Shown here one piece after another: positions 1-7,712 of a stretch of 55,892 bases of DNA. A model generated the notes under the pieces. That model was given only the letters and a program-made list of their open reading frames with translations, did not search any database and had not been told where the DNA came from. The DNA is from DATAXP01 sp036272935. Lineage in GTDB: Bacteria; Planctomycetota; Planctomycetia; Pirellulales; PNKZ01. The stretch spans positions 1 through 55,892 of the forward strand of contig DATAXP010000027.1 of NCBI GenBank assembly GCA_036272935.1, written 5' to 3'. Numbering within the stretch: the first letter of the stretch is position 1; the number at the start of each line of letters is the position of its first letter. A program made the translations under genes and the position numbers.

Positions 1-135
1 GACTTCGGCATGTTCACCGCCGGCAGCAACCTGATCGTCAGCCCGCGCACCAGCATCTACGCCGCCTACGATCTGCAAACCGCCAGCCGCTACACCGCGA
101 ACATGGGCTCCGCCGGCTTGCAGTACCGCTGGTAA
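1..135 (+). CDS. C-terminal end of a probable outer-membrane beta-barrel or autotransporter-like protein (partial)
   Basis: The window opens inside a gene. Frame 1 is open for 44 codons and stops with TAA at 133-135. The visible tail alternates polar and hydrophobic residues (for example SIYAAYDLQTASRYTANM) and ends GLQYRW. A terminal aromatic residue after such a strand is the usual C-terminal beta-signal of outer-membrane barrels. The N-terminal part is missing, so the family cannot be named. It converges with the ArsR-type gene on the other strand, only 3 bases away. Confidence 0.55.
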   Translation, partial: DFGMFTAGSNLIVSPRTSIYAAYDLQTASRYTANMGSAGLQYRW

Positions 136-138
136 GCG

Positions 139-456
139 TCACTGTCGCTCGACGGCAGTCGAGATCGCGGCGACGACCGATTCGAGGCGCTCGGGGCGGA
201 TATGGTAGAAGTTGTGCTTTCCTTGCCGGCGCGGCTCGATCAGACCAGCCTCGCGCAGCAGTGCCAGATGATGGCTCACCGCCGGCTGGCTTTGACCAAG
301 CACTTCGCACAGCGCGCGAACGTGCATCTCCTGCCGACGCAGCAGGTGCATCACGATGCGCAACCGCGTTTCATCGCTGAGCAGCTTGAAGATCGGCACC
401 AGCTCGCGCACGGTGCGATCGGGAAACGAGACGGGCGCTTCGGTCGACGTGGCCAT
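139..456 (-). CDS. ArsR-family winged-helix transcriptional regulator
   Basis: A 105-residue DNA-binding repressor-type protein of the ArsR/SmtB family, expected to bind operator DNA as a dimer. The helix-turn-helix covers about residues 48-72, with recognition-helix text SQPAVSHHLALLREAGLI, followed by the beta-wing (RRQGKHNFYHI). The classical alpha-3 metal motif (CxC near the first HTH helix) is absent; only one Cys (C50) is present, so it may not sense metals or uses another site. I chose ATG 456 because GGGAG lies 7 bases upstream; an in-frame ATG at 510 would add 18 residues. No target gene is obvious: the neighbour on the same strand is a lipoprotein gene. Confidence 0.85.
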   Translation of the reverse strand: MATSTEAPVSFPDRTVRELVPIFKLLSDETRLRIVMHLLRRQEMHVRALCEVLGQSQPAVSHHLALLREAGLIEPRRQGKHNFYHIRPERLESVVAAISTAVERQ

Positions 457-739
457 GTCGACACTCCCGAGAGATAAAGTCGATGTTTCGGCGTCGTTGC
501 AAAACTGCACGACTACACCGTTGCGAACTCAGAATCCCGACGAACGTCGTCCCGCGATAAGAAGAGCATCCGAGTCGCCGAGAGCCCTCGCGGAAGCAGA
601 ACGCTTCCGGGCGCGCGAGTGAGGGCAACGACGACCCGAACTGAGGGGGTATTCTAACCACCGCTCGCGATTCGCGAAAGCATCTTCGCACACGAATCGC
701 GGTGAGCCGGCTGATCGCCAGGCCGGACGAGGCGCCGCA

Positions 740-1009
740 CTATTGCCCGATCGACAGCGGGGCGTACGGCGACATCTGCGCCCGTTTCACTTCCGACCAT
801 GGCCGATCGTAGTCGCGAGGCCGGGTACCTTCCATCGACACGTCTTGCATGTCGTTCTTCGGATACGGATCCCAGTACGACGCAATGTCGCGCTGCACCT
901 TGGGAATCCGCGTCCAGTTGGCCAGGCTGGGCCATTGGAAGCCGCTTTCGCAACCGCCCAGCAGCGGAGCGGCAAGGGCCACGACGACAAGCATCCATCG
1001 CTTTTGCAT
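740..1009 (-). CDS. Small predicted lipoprotein of unknown function
   Basis: An 89-residue protein with a short positively charged N-terminus (MQKR), a hydrophobic stretch and a lipobox ending LLGGC with the lipidated Cys at about residue 20. It is therefore predicted to be lipid-anchored outside the inner membrane. The mature part is short, polar and tryptophan-rich (WPSLANW, SYWDPYPKND), and no known domain was recognised. ATG 1009 is preferred because GAGG lies 5 bases upstream; ATG 1024 would add five residues. It appears to be a single-gene unit. Confidence 0.65.
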   Translation of the reverse strand: MQKRWMLVVVALAAPLLGGCESGFQWPSLANWTRIPKVQRDIASYWDPYPKNDMQDVSMEGTRPRDYDRPWSEVKRAQMSPYAPLSIGQ

Positions 1010-1073
1010 GGCAACCTCGCCCACCGTGGCGCAGCACCCGATTATAGCTTTTCAGCTAGCTGTAGCGGCGAGT

Positions 1074-1135
1074 TCGGGTGCCATGCTCACGCTTGCGTGA
1101 GCATGTCCACGACGAGCGTGGACATGGCACCCCGA
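1074..1135. repeat. Palindromic element with outer stem and two inner hairpins
   Basis: The sequence GGGTGCCATG (1076-1085) pairs with CATGGCACCC (1123-1132). Inside are two perfect hairpins: an 11-bp stem 1082-1092/1095-1105 with a TT loop, and a 10-bp stem 1102-1111/1117-1126 with a 5-base loop. The arms share CATG, so a long outer stem and the two hairpins compete or form a three-way junction. It lies between the lipoprotein gene and manA with no T-run, so it looks like a dispersed REP-type element rather than a terminator. Confidence 0.8.
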
Positions 1136-1234
1136 CAGGACGCCACACCGTTGCGAAACGCGCTCTAGCTCTCACAGCTAGCATCGACCGTTTCGGCCAC
1201 GGCGCTTGATCGAAATCAAAGTTCGTCAGACGGC

Positions 1235-2206
1235 CTAGGGAAGATATACCGACAGAAACGTCGCGGATGTCGCGGGTTCAAGCTGTACGGCTCCCAAGGA
1301 GGCGGGGACGAGCGCGGTTGCCCCCGCGCCGAGCGGCGCAGCAACCGGATCGCCGGCCAGGCGCACCGCGCCTTCAAGGACTACCAGCACGCGGCAACGC
1401 TCGTCGCCGCCGACGCTCGTCGGGTGATCGACGCGATGGCGCTCGATCACGAACTTGTCGCAAGCCACGAGCTGCTCGACGCCAGGCTGTTCAGAAGTTC
1501 GCGGGATGACCGGATCGACAGGCCCCTGCTCGTAGTCGATTGCATCGAGCGATTGTTCAACGTGCAACGCGCGGGGTCGGCCATCGGGAGCGGTGCGGTT
1601 CCAATCGAACAGCCGATACGTAACGTCGCTCGATTGCTGCACCTCGGCAATCACCAACCCCGCGCCGAGGGCGTGGACTGTGCCGGCCGGAATGAACACG
1701 CAATCGCCGACGCGCGGCTCGAATTTGTGCAGGCACTGCTCGATGGTGCCGTCGGCCGCGGCGCGGGCTAGCGCCGCACGATCGACGCCCGGTGCGAGCC
1801 CCGCGTAGATCGCGCTGCCCGGCTCGGCCGCGAGCACCACCCAGGCTTCGGTCTTACCAAGGTCGGAAGGCGTGAGCTCTGCGGCACGCGCGTCGTCGGG
1901 ATGCACCTGGATGGAAAGCTCGCGGTGCGCGTCGAGCAATTTGATCAACAGCGGAAAGCGCGGCTGCGGATGATGCCTGCCCAGCAGCTCGCTGCCGCGC
2001 TGTTGGACGAGGCTGCCGAGCGTCGCGCCTGCCAACGGCCCCGCGGCAACGCTGCTCTGATCGCTACCGCGATCGCAAAGTTCCCAGCACTCGGCGTAAT
2101 CGTCGCCGGGGGGGAGTGATTTGCCCAGCGCGGTGTGCAATCTCCGGCCACCCCATAGGTAGCGCCGTAGAATGGGTTCGAATCGTAACGGATACAACGG
2201 TGTCAT
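1235..2206 (-). CDS. manA: Mannose-6-phosphate isomerase, class I (cupin)
   Basis: Cytosolic zinc enzyme interconverting fructose-6-phosphate and mannose-6-phosphate, feeding GDP-mannose and glycan synthesis. The 323-residue length fits the short bacterial class I form. The metal-binding set is visible: LSIQVHPDD gives Gln100 and His102, GKTEAW gives Glu120, and FIPAGTVHAL gives His178. The C-terminal cupin half (about 230-323) is less conserved, as usual. It is divergent from tatC with a gap of about 97 bases, where promoters of both genes must lie. No frameshift or missing ligand was seen. Confidence 0.93.
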   Translation of the reverse strand: MTPLYPLRFEPILRRYLWGGRRLHTALGKSLPPGDDYAECWELCDRGSDQSSVAAGPLAGATLGSLVQQRGSELLGRHHPQPRFPLLIKLLDAHRELSIQVHPDDARAAELTPSDLGKTEAWVVLAAEPGSAIYAGLAPGVDRAALARAAADGTIEQCLHKFEPRVGDCVFIPAGTVHALGAGLVIAEVQQSSDVTYRLFDWNRTAPDGRPRALHVEQSLDAIDYEQGPVDPVIPRTSEQPGVEQLVACDKFVIERHRVDHPTSVGGDERCRVLVVLEGAVRLAGDPVAAPLGAGATALVPASLGAVQLEPATSATFLSVYLP

Positions 2207-2303
2207 CGAGTAATTGACGATCTGGCGCTGCGTAGGCGCTGCGGAAACGCGGTGTTAAGATCGAAGTTTACACCCCTTCTTTGGTTCCTGCCCGCCCTTT
2301 CCT

Positions 2304-3332
2304 ATGGCCTCGACGCTCTTGGGTCCACGCCGCGACGAGGATCTGTTCGAAGATTCGACGATGACCTTCGGGCAGCACCTCGAAGAGCTGCGCACAGCGC
2401 TGTTCAAGGCGCTGGCGGGGCTGGTGATCGGCGTGATCGCCGGGCTGTTCCTGGCCGACTATGTCGTGGCGCTGCTCCAGCGGCCCCTGCAAGCCGCGTT
2501 GCAGAAGTACTACAAAGACAAGGCGATCGAAGACTACGAAAAGCTGCGCGACGCCTGGGCGGACACCAAGAAGCCGCTTCCTTACACGATCGAGAACCTG
2601 AAAGAGATCATCGAGAACCACGACGTGCTGTTCGAGATCAACTTCGTGCATCCGCAAGTGATCCGGCAGCAGCTCGGTGTCGAAGGGCACGCCGAGCAGG
2701 GCAACAAGCTCGATTTCGAAAGCCTGGAGCCGTGGCCCTTGTGGCACAAAGTGAGCGACGATCCGCGGATCGCCATCCGCGCGCTCAACCCGTCGGAAGG
2801 CTTCACGATTTGGATGAAAGCGGGGCTGGTGGCCGGGGCGATTCTTTCGAGCCCGTGGGTATTTTATCAGATCTGGGCGTTTGTCGCGGCCGGGCTGTAT
2901 CCGCATGAGCGACGCTATGTGCACGTCTTTCTCCCGTTCAGCCTGGGGTTGTTCCTGCTGGGAGCGGCGACGGCGTACTTGTTCGTCTTCGGCCCGGTTT
3001 TGGACTTCTTATTCAAATTCAACAAGTCGTTGAATATCGACCCGGATTTGCGGATCAGCGAGCTGGTCGGCTTCGTGCTGATGCTGCCGCTAGGGTTCGG
3101 TATCAGCTTTCAACTGCCGCTGGTCATGCTGTTCCTCGAGCGCATCGGGATCTTCAGTGTCGCGACGTACTTGAGCCACTGGAAAATCTCCGTGCTGGTG
3201 ATTTTCATTCTGTCGGCAGTGCTCACGCCGGCCGACCCATACAGCCTGCTGCTGATGGCGATCCCGCTGTGCTTCTTGTACTTCGGCGGAGTCGGACTGT
3301 GCCGGCTGATGCCGGCGAAGAGTATGCAGTAG
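2304..3332 (+). CDS. tatC: Sec-independent protein translocase subunit TatC with a large periplasmic insertion
   Basis: Multispanning inner-membrane receptor for twin-arginine signal peptides. The N-terminal family motif HLEELRTAL is at residues 25-33, and later TM segments carry PWVFYQIWAFVAAGLYPHER, typical of TatC. At 342 residues it is about 80-90 longer than the enterobacterial protein. The extra length is a charged, lysine- and glutamate-rich segment in the first periplasmic loop, roughly residues 62-150. Several Tat-type signals occur in this window (genes at 10758, 24743 and 36667), so Tat export is in use. No Shine-Dalgarno site is evident at the chosen ATG; Met20 is an alternative start. 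Confidence 0.93.
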   Translation: MASTLLGPRRDEDLFEDSTMTFGQHLEELRTALFKALAGLVIGVIAGLFLADYVVALLQRPLQAALQKYYKDKAIEDYEKLRDAWADTKKPLPYTIENLKEIIENHDVLFEINFVHPQVIRQQLGVEGHAEQGNKLDFESLEPWPLWHKVSDDPRIAIRALNPSEGFTIWMKAGLVAGAILSSPWVFYQIWAFVAAGLYPHERRYVHVFLPFSLGLFLLGAATAYLFVFGPVLDFLFKFNKSLNIDPDLRISELVGFVLMLPLGFGISFQLPLVMLFLERIGIFSVATYLSHWKISVLVIFILSAVLTPADPYSLLLMAIPLCFLYFGGVGLCRLMPAKSMQ

Positions 3333-3373
3333 GCAGAGGGCGGTAGGCAGTTGGACTGCCCGCTGCCCCCTGC
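3333..3373. terminator. Imperfect hairpin between convergent tatC and glnB, built from a recurrent GTAGGCAG-type repeat
   Basis: GCAGAGGGCGGTAGGCAG (3333-3350) faces CTGCCCGCTGCCCCCTGC (3356-3373) across a 5-base loop. The hairpin exactly fills the gap between the two stop codons. There is no T-run, so Rho-independent action is uncertain; it could block read-through in both directions. Similar sequence recurs around nusB/ribH at 7611-7712. Confidence 0.5.
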
Positions 3374-3721
3374 TCAAATCGCTTCCGGGCCGCGTTCGCC
3401 GGTGCGGATGCGGATGCAATCTTCGAGCGAGAGCACGAAGATTTTGCCGTCGCCGATCTCGCCTTGCGGTCCGCTGCGACCACCTTTGATGATGGCGTTG
3501 ATCGTCGGCTCGACAAACTCTTCGTTCACCGCGATCTTCAATTGCACCTTGCGCAGCAGGTTCACCGAGAACTCATGGCCGCGGTACACCTCGGTATGCC
3601 CCTTCTGGCGACCGAAGCCCTGCACGTCCATCACGGTAAGCCGAAACACCTCGACCTCGGTCAAGGCGGCCTTCACCGCTTCAAGGCGGCTAGGCTGAAT
3701 GATCGCAATGATCAGCTTCAT
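3374..3721 (-). CDS. glnB: PII nitrogen regulatory protein with Phe at the uridylylation position
   Basis: Trimeric signal protein that senses 2-oxoglutarate and ATP/ADP and controls nitrogen-assimilation targets. The 115 residues follow the GlnB pattern: N-terminal MKLIIAIIQP, QGFGRQKGHTEVYRG around residues 34-48, the GDGKIFV stretch and C-terminal RIRTGERG. The T-loop reads RGHEFSV, so residue 51, the Tyr uridylylated by GlnD in proteobacteria, is Phe. Tyr46 is kept, and residue 49 (a phosphorylated Ser in cyanobacteria) is His. The B-loop is longer than in E. coli (GGRSGPQGE). No amtB or glnA is adjacent, so the exact paralogue type is uncertain. Confidence 0.9.
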   Translation of the reverse strand: MKLIIAIIQPSRLEAVKAALTEVEVFRLTVMDVQGFGRQKGHTEVYRGHEFSVNLLRKVQLKIAVNEEFVEPTINAIIKGGRSGPQGEIGDGKIFVLSLEDCIRIRTGERGPEAI

Positions 3722-4364
3722 GGGCGAGGCAAATTGAGGTGCGCGCGACGAGGCAACAGGCTCAATGTATCCCTGGCTTTGCAGTGGCTCAAGGGTGCAT
3801 GCACAAGCCGCAATTCAATACGAGCGGCGCACCCGAGCGAGCGGTCTAAGCGTGCGAACAACCGCAACGATCGGAGAAAAAATTTACTCGCAGGCGGGGC
3901 CCTCGCCTGCGAGTAACGCATCGCACGCCGGATGAGGTGTAAAGCAACTGCGATGCCAGTGGGCGCCTCCGGGCCGTGAAAACGGATCGCAGGCGCTTGG
4001 AAACACGGAACTTACGCGAAAAATAAAAGAATTTTCGACATGCGATGCCACCTAAGTGTGCTCAGTATTTTGCGCGCTTGCCCCGCAAGGCCCGCTGCGC
4101 GATTAGGCAAATAGCCGGGAATTGAAGCGTCATAAACGGTATCGATGGCAATGCCGGACCTTGGGTGCGGCTAAGAGCGCCGGCGGAACGAAACATCGGC
4201 GCCGCTGAACATCTCGTCGGCGTGGGGGCCGAGCCGCTGGTCGACGCGCAGGTCGGATTTGCAGACAACGGTCGCTGCGTCGGTGAAGTCGGGACGAGCG
4301 GAGTTAATGATCTGCATCGCGTCCCAATCATCGACATGGCAGGTGCCGAGCTGTCCTCGGAAAC
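3722..4364. other. Long gene-poor stretch upstream of glnB
   Basis: About 640 bases lie between the glnB start and the porin terminator. No convincing gene was found. A minus-strand reading frame (4171 to about 4317, 48 codons) has no Shine-Dalgarno site and no recognisable family. The stretch holds an intrinsic-terminator-like hairpin at 3876-3916 and an AT-rich segment near 4015-4040 that could hold a promoter. A minus-strand small RNA or a glnB leader is possible. Confidence 0.4.
3876..3916 (-). terminator. Intrinsic-terminator-like hairpin upstream of glnB
   Basis: TTACTCGCAGGCG (3884-3896) pairs perfectly with CGCCTGCGAGTAA (3904-3916) around a 7-base loop. Read on the minus strand, the stem is followed by a T-rich run (complement of the A-run 3876-3882). 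No gene end lies just upstream on that strand, so it may end a small RNA, act as a glnB leader attenuator, or be a repeat that happens to abut an A-run. Confidence 0.5.
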
Positions 4365-4400
4365 AAAAAAGGACGCCCGTGCCTTGCGGCACGGGCGTCC
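4365..4400 (-). terminator. Rho-independent terminator of the porin gene
   Basis: GGACGCCCGTGCC (4371-4383) and GGCACGGGCGTCC (4388-4400) form a perfect 13-bp GC-rich stem with a 4-base loop. On the minus strand it is followed at once by six T residues (4365-4370). It lies 35 bases beyond the porin stop codon, a textbook position. Confidence 0.92.
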
Positions 4401-4434
4401 AAGAGATGCACTCGGTTCTGTCAGCAGCAGGCGC

Positions 4435-5919
4435 TTAGTAGACGACGACCACGTCGGTGCCCAAGATACCTTGCTGATAGTGGTTGCCGTTGCCGTACGG
4501 GGCGAGCCCCAGGCCGTTAGCCGGGCCGTCATACCAGTCCCACCGCATGTTGGGACGAATGACGAGGTTCGGGTTCGGCGTCCAGCGCGGCCCCATGGTC
4601 GTCTGGAAGAAGTTGCCCGCGAAACCGCTGACGCTCGTCGGCAGAGCATGGGGATTGATACCCGGGGCTTGCTGGGCCGAGGTGAAGTTCGGCAGGAAGC
4701 CGCCGACGCGGAATCCTTCCTCGTCGCGGAACCATTCGCCTTCGATACCCCACGACCAGCAGTTGTTGACCTTGTAGTAGATATATTGGTTCAAGCCGTA
4801 CCACAGGGCCGCGCGACCGTCGCCGAACGCGTTGGTCTGGTGACCAAAGTCGCTCTGGGCGATGTAGGTGATCCGGTCGGTAATTGGCCGACTATAGACC
4901 AACGTCTGGAAGTAACGTCCGGCAAAGCCCGGCGGGTTGTACGGGACGCCCGGGTTGATCGGGATCGCCGAGTTCACGCCCACTGCTTGCGGCTCGTTGC
5001 TGTACATGAACACCCACGCCAGCGAATCGCCTTCCTTCGACAGGTTGTTGCGGGTGACGGTACCGAGCACACCGGCATTCGGGTTGAAGTTACCCGTGTT
5101 GTCCCAGCCGCGCGTCACACCGAGACCCAAGTTCAGGTCGTCGGTGACTTGCTGCTGAGCCAAAAAGCCGGTGTGGGTGAACGGCTCGCCGTATTGGTAG
5201 GTGTAAGGAATCGTGTTGAAGAAGTTGAGGTAAGTACCGATCGTGTAGAAGCCCACGGGCGAGATGAATCGGCCCATGGTGACCTTCATGTCGTTGTACT
5301 GACCGACGATCTGCGCGCTGGGCATGGCGTCGTTGTACATCGACTGCTGGGTGTTCGATTGGAACTTGTCTTCGAACCCGGAGCTGGTGCAGTACTTGGC
5401 GCTGGTGCCGTACATGTTGTCCCAGCGGAAGCCCCAGTCCCAGCCTTCGCCGCCGTTGTCGACGTCGCGCTTAAGAATGTTGTAGAACTCGTTCATCTCG
5501 TAATCGTTCGAACGGTCGGTCCAGTCGACCGGACCGTTGTAACGATTCGTCGGGCTGTAGAAGTTCTGCGTGTAGCTTTGGGCCACCCAGCCAATGTTCT
5601 GGATGCCCCACTTCTTCTCGAACGAGGTCTTGCCGAACAGCCGCACCGGCTCGTACTTCTCGCTGTAGCAGCTCGTCGGTTCTTCGGCTTCTTCGGTCGG
5701 GCCGGTGTATTGCGGAGGCGCAATGCCCGGCTCTTGCTCGAGCGGTTTTTCGTTCGCCTTGTCGTCGCTGGGCGACGGCGGCTCCTGACTGTAGTACTTG
5801 GTGTACGCGCTCAGCCGTCCTGGCACTGAGCTTTGCGAGCTCGCTTGTTGAGCCCGCGCGCCGGTACCGGTGAGCAAGGTGCACACCGCGGCAGCGATAG
5901 CAATCTTTGCAATCTTCAT
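4435..5919 (-). CDS. Outer-membrane beta-barrel porin, BBP2/OmpL-like
   Basis: A 494-residue exported protein. The signal peptide (MKIAKIAIAAAVC then LLTGTGARA) ends in an ARA-type cleavage site near residue 24. A proline- and glutamate-rich linker follows, then a barrel region from about residue 95 with aromatic, alternating strands and long loops rich in Asn, Tyr, Gly and Trp (for example FFNTIPYTYQYGEPFTHTG). The pattern matches the planctomycete BBP2 porin-like family. The start ATG 5919 was chosen because the signal peptide begins there, although the frame stays open upstream to 6153. Its own strong terminator suggests a highly expressed monocistronic gene. Substrate unknown. Confidence 0.82.
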   Translation of the reverse strand: MKIAKIAIAAAVCTLLTGTGARAQQASSQSSVPGRLSAYTKYYSQEPPSPSDDKANEKPLEQEPGIAPPQYTGPTEEAEEPTSCYSEKYEPVRLFGKTSFEKKWGIQNIGWVAQSYTQNFYSPTNRYNGPVDWTDRSNDYEMNEFYNILKRDVDNGGEGWDWGFRWDNMYGTSAKYCTSSGFEDKFQSNTQQSMYNDAMPSAQIVGQYNDMKVTMGRFISPVGFYTIGTYLNFFNTIPYTYQYGEPFTHTGFLAQQQVTDDLNLGLGVTRGWDNTGNFNPNAGVLGTVTRNNLSKEGDSLAWVFMYSNEPQAVGVNSAIPINPGVPYNPPGFAGRYFQTLVYSRPITDRITYIAQSDFGHQTNAFGDGRAALWYGLNQYIYYKVNNCWSWGIEGEWFRDEEGFRVGGFLPNFTSAQQAPGINPHALPTSVSGFAGNFFQTTMGPRWTPNPNLVIRPNMRWDWYDGPANGLGLAPYGNGNHYQQGILGTDVVVVY

Positions 5920-6118
5920 TACCCTAGCTCCCACTCCGTTGACATGATGGGTAAGACCGGTCGTCCGCCATAACAACCGGTACGCGTCGTCGGCGCGCGA
6001 ATCCGTCCATTGTTCGATGCCCGCCAGGCGCTCGAACCTTCGCATAACCTTGCTATCGGACCTGTAACCCAGCGAAGGCTGCGACAGATCAAGCATTTTC
6101 GTCGCGCAATCGCCCGCA

Positions 6119-6149
6119 CAGCCGAAAGCTACGTAGACTTTTTCGGCTG
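6119..6149 (-). terminator. Possible terminator hairpin downstream of ftsY
   Basis: CAGCCGAAA (6119-6127) pairs with TTTCGGCTG (6141-6149); the loop contains the palindrome CTACGTAG. It lies about 70 bases past the ftsY stop on the minus strand. There is no T-run after the stem, so the call is weak. Confidence 0.3.
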
Positions 6150-6217
6150 GCAAAACCCTACGACGACCCGCATCGATGGAGTAGGACAGTTACTCTCCGA
6201 CGATTGGAAATTCGCCG

Positions 6218-7159
6218 CTAGCTTTTGGCGCGATCGGCCAGGGTGGCATCTTCGAACATCGCGTCGACGAACGAGGCGGCATCGAACACCGTCAGGTCTT
6301 CGGCCCGCTCGCCGACGCCGAGGAACTTCACCGGCAGCCCCATCTGCTGCCGAATCGCCGCCACGACGCCCCCCTTGGCCGTGCCGTCGATCTTCGCCAG
6401 CACGATGCCGGTACACTGTACCGCTTCGGTAAAGTGTTTGGCCTGGCTCATGCCGTTCTGGCCGGTGGTGGCATCCAGCACCAACAGCACTTCGTGCGGA
6501 GCCGCCGGAATCTGCTTGCCGATCACCCGGCGAATTTTTTCCAGCTCGGCCATCAGATTCTTCTGCGTCTGCAAACGGCCGGCGGTGTCGACGATGCAGA
6601 CATCGGCCTTCGACTCGATCGTTCGCGCCACGGCGCGGTGGGCCACGCTGGCAGGATCGTCGCCTGGCGAGCCGCGCACGATCTCGGCCCCTAAGCGCTC
6701 GGCCCAGATCGTTAGCTGCTCGACCGCCGCGGCCCGGAACGTGTCGCCGGCCCCGAGCACCACCTTCTTTCCTTGCGCCTGGCAAAATGCGGTCAGCTTG
6801 GCGATCGACGTGGTTTTGCCGGCTCCGTTCACACCAGCCACCAGGATCACCGTCGGGCCCTCAGCGGCAAAGCGCAGCGGACTTGGTGCTTGCGCCAGCA
6901 AGGAACGCAGTTTTTCCTTGACCCGGGCTAGCAGATCGCCCAGCTCGACCACGCGACCACGGAACGCGGTTCGTATGTCGTCAACCGCCGACCGGGCTGC
7001 CGGAACGCCCATATCGGTCTTGATCAGGATGGCGTACAGCTCGTCGAGAAAGGCGTCGTCGACCAATCGCCCCTGCGACTTGAACAGGTCGCGGACGTCG
7101 GTGTTCAGTACCCGGCTGGTCTTGCGGAGTCCCTCTTTGAGCTTGTCGAAAAGTCCCAT
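6218..7159 (-). CDS. ftsY: Signal recognition particle receptor FtsY
   Basis: SRP GTPase that docks the ribosome-SRP complex at the membrane for co-translational insertion. The helical N domain covers about residues 1-95 and the G domain the rest. G motifs are clear: GVNGAGKTT at 109-117, DTAGR at 191-195, and AKIDGTAKGG at 255-264 (the usual TKLD is AKID here). The acidic N-terminal A domain of E. coli FtsY is absent, so the 313-residue protein is the short form common outside gammaproteobacteria. It lies 49 bases downstream of nusB on the same strand, so ribH-nusB-ftsY is a likely operon. Confidence 0.95.
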   Translation of the reverse strand: MGLFDKLKEGLRKTSRVLNTDVRDLFKSQGRLVDDAFLDELYAILIKTDMGVPAARSAVDDIRTAFRGRVVELGDLLARVKEKLRSLLAQAPSPLRFAAEGPTVILVAGVNGAGKTTSIAKLTAFCQAQGKKVVLGAGDTFRAAAVEQLTIWAERLGAEIVRGSPGDDPASVAHRAVARTIESKADVCIVDTAGRLQTQKNLMAELEKIRRVIGKQIPAAPHEVLLVLDATTGQNGMSQAKHFTEAVQCTGIVLAKIDGTAKGGVVAAIRQQMGLPVKFLGVGERAEDLTVFDAASFVDAMFEDATLADRAKS

Positions 7160-7208
7160 GGGGAGAAATCCGAATGACGAAATCCGAATGACGAATGCTC
7201 GGGTCTCG

Positions 7209-7604
7209 TCATTCCTTTACTAGCTTGTCCAGGATGCCGTTGACGAACTGCGACGAGTTCGCGTTGCCGAACCGCTTGGCCAGCTCGACCGCCTCGTTGA
7301 TCGCCACGCGCCGCGGTGTTTCGCCGTGCAGAATCTCGAACGCTCCGAGGCGCAGGATGTTACGGTCGGTGGCCGCCATCCGCTCCAACCCCCAGTTCTC
7401 GGCGATCGCGGCCAACTGCGCGTCGAGTTCCGCGCGATTGCGGCGCACCCCGGCCACCAGCGAACGGCCAAACTCGGCAAGCTCGTCCGACTTCAACCGT
7501 CCGACCAGGAACGCGTCGGTATCGCCCGGACTGACGCCGCTGTTCAGGTCGTCCTGAAACAACACTTGCAGGGCGACTTCACGTGCTCGCGAACGACGGG
7601 TCAT
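7209..7604 (-). CDS. nusB: Transcription antitermination factor NusB
   Basis: All-helical RNA-binding protein that with NusE (S10) binds boxA in rRNA leaders. The 131 residues carry the NusB signature from RRSRAREVALQVLFQ at the N-terminus to AINEAVELAKRFGN and the terminal FVNGILDKL. ATG 7604 starts directly at MTRRSRARE; an upstream in-frame Met at 7658 would add 18 residues derived from repeat sequence and is rejected. ribH lies upstream and ftsY downstream on the same strand; ribH-nusB pairing is widespread in bacteria. Confidence 0.94.
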   Translation of the reverse strand: MTRRSRAREVALQVLFQDDLNSGVSPGDTDAFLVGRLKSDELAEFGRSLVAGVRRNRAELDAQLAAIAENWGLERMAATDRNILRLGAFEILHGETPRRVAINEAVELAKRFGNANSSQFVNGILDKLVKE

Positions 7605-7610
7605 TGGAAA

Positions 7611-7712
7611 GCAGACAGTAGGCAGAGGGCAGTCGGCAGAGTCGGCGTATCTTACCAAGTACGAATCATTCTGGCGCGTGGTTCTGCTGCCATCTGCCTA
7701 CTGCACTCTGCC
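7611..7712. repeat. Inverted pair of GTAGGCAGAGGGCAG-type repeats between nusB and ribH
   Basis: The left arm is at 7611-7641, with GCAGACAGTAGGCAGAGGGC visible. The right arm at 7684-7712 is the same family in reverse complement (CTGCCATCTGCCTACTGC and following bases). The right arm overlaps the end of ribH and supplies its last codons and stop. The tatC/glnB hairpin (3333-3373) is a third relative. Confidence 0.65.

Noticed and set aside
3333..3373. tRNA-like fold between tatC and glnB
   Set aside because: It is a simple imperfect hairpin; no T-loop, anticodon arm or CCA end was seen, and no tRNA gene was recognised anywhere in the window.
4171..4317. Possible 48-residue protein upstream of glnB (minus strand)
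   Set aside because: No Shine-Dalgarno site and no family; a longer version would begin inside the porin terminator.
4165..5829. 554-codon open frame on the plus strand
   Set aside because: It lies opposite the porin gene, has no ribosome site and no recognisable domain; long antisense frames are expected in this GC-rich codon usage.
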